Source of the DNA: Kiloniellaceae bacterium
GTDB taxonomy: Bacteria; Pseudomonadota; Alphaproteobacteria; Kiloniellales; Kiloniellaceae
DNA: 5,883 nucleotides
Direction: 5' to 3'
Assembly: GCA_028280915.1 (NCBI GenBank)
Contig: JANQKX010000622.1
Span: 1-5,883 of the forward strand
The notes under the pieces were generated by a model. The model did not search any database and was not told the origin of the DNA. It was given only the letters and a program-made list of their open reading frames with translations. Made by a program: the position numbers and the translations under genes. Below, piece by piece: positions 5,263 to 5,883 of the stretch. The first letter of the stretch is position 1. Each line of letters starts with the position of its first letter.

Positions 5263-5883
5263 ATGCCCCTCACCCTCGCCATCGACGAGCTTGTTGCCGA
5301 TTTTCCCGATTTCGCCACGGCCGTGGTCTTGGCCGAAAACTTACAAATAACCGCCGAACGGGATCCGGCCCTGGAGGCGCTGATCGCCGAGCGGGAAGCG
5401 GCTTGCCGGGCGCACTTTGCCGGCACGCCCCTGTCGGAGATCCCGGCCATCAACGCTTGGCGCGATGCCTACAAGGCCTTTGGGGTGAAAAAGACCAGTT
5501 ACCGCAGTTCGGTGGAACGGCTGGTTAAAAATGTCCTGGCCGACCGGCGCCTGCCGGCGATCAACCGCTTTGTGGATGCCTATAACGCCGTCTCCCTCGC
5601 CCACCTCTTTCCCGTGGGGGCCGACGACCTGGCCAAGACCGGCGAGGCGGTCGCCTTTCGCTACAGCCGATCCGATGACAGTTTCATTCCCCTGGGCAAG
5701 GAAGCGCCCGACCCGCCCAAGGCCGGCGAGGTGGTCCTGGCCGCCGGCGATCATGTGCTCTGCCGGCGCTGGAACTGGTATCAGGACGGGCGCAGCCCCA
5801 TTTCCCTGCAGACCCGCCGGGCCTTGGTGACCATTCAGGCCAACGGCGTCGGCGATCTGGATGCCGCCGCCGGGGACCTGATG
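5263..5883 (+). CDS. Free-standing B3/4 (tRNA synthetase beta-like) domain protein; 3' partial
   Basis: The frame is open from ATG 5263 to the window end (207 codons, no stop). It matches the solo B3/4-domain family, which resembles the editing region of the phenylalanyl-tRNA synthetase beta chain. Landmarks are an N-terminal helix region (IDELVADFPDFATAVVL), INAWRDAYKAFGVKKTSYRS (63-82), SVERLVKNVL (83-92), PAINRFVDAYNAVSLAH (98-114), the FPVGADD turn (116-122), and LCRRWNWYQDGRS, a typical late motif. Family members are usually only slightly longer, so perhaps 20-30 residues are missing. Their role is not established; trans-editing of mischarged tRNA is a reasonable guess. An in-frame TGA at 5224 and no other start codon in between fix the ATG. 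Its ribosome binding site is weak (AGG about 10 bases upstream). It is transcribed divergently from the methyltransferase. Confidence 0.87.
   Translation, partial: MPLTLAIDELVADFPDFATAVVLAENLQITAERDPALEALIAEREAACRAHFAGTPLSEIPAINAWRDAYKAFGVKKTSYRSSVERLVKNVLADRRLPAINRFVDAYNAVSLAHLFPVGADDLAKTGEAVAFRYSRSDDSFIPLGKEAPDPPKAGEVVLAAGDHVLCRRWNWYQDGRSPISLQTRRALVTIQANGVGDLDAAAGDLM

Overview
The window is GC-rich, bacterial and gene-dense. The codon use and gene families (RES-Xre module, free-standing B3/4 domain protein, ABC-exporter fusion) suggest a GC-rich proteobacterium, but nothing here fixes the genus. Two genes run off the edges: the ABC transporter at the left and the B3/4 protein at the right. 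No rRNA, tRNA, CRISPR array, insertion sequence or integrase is visible.

Layout. (1) 1-3075 (+): the C-terminal 1024 residues of a tandem ABC exporter, ordered end of TMD1 - NBD1 - Ala/Pro linker - TMD2 - NBD2. Both ATPase domains have intact motifs. The second half resembles CydC-type exporters; the substrate is unknown. (2) 3099-3128: a perfect 11-bp GC-rich hairpin between two converging genes, probably a shared transcription end. (3) 3136-4331 (-): a two-gene toxin-antitoxin module with the Xre/DUF2384-type antitoxin first and the RES-domain toxin second. The genes overlap by 4 nt and the toxin starts at TTG. (4) 4321-4367: an AT-rich promoter/operator for that module. The predicted transcript starts one base before the antitoxin ATG, and a perfect 10-bp inverted repeat brackets the -10 box. 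(5) 4410-5129 (-): a class I SAM-dependent methyltransferase. (6) 5130-5262: a short divergent intergenic region. (7) 5263-5883 (+): a free-standing tRNA-synthetase B3/4-domain protein, open at its 3' end.

How they work together. The only clear functional unit is the RES-Xre module. By family knowledge, the RES protein degrades NAD+ and the Xre protein binds and neutralises it and represses the operon. The sequence shows a matching control region: a strong promoter overlapped by a symmetric operator, a probably leaderless antitoxin message, and translationally coupled toxin initiation. The antitoxin also carries an 18-bp tandem duplication at the edge of its helix-turn-helix region, which is the oddest local feature. 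The ABC exporter, methyltransferase and B3/4 protein look like ordinary housekeeping or accessory neighbours with no evident pathway link. I found no convincing wholly new system; the regulatory architecture and the internal repeat of the TA module are the points most worth a second look.
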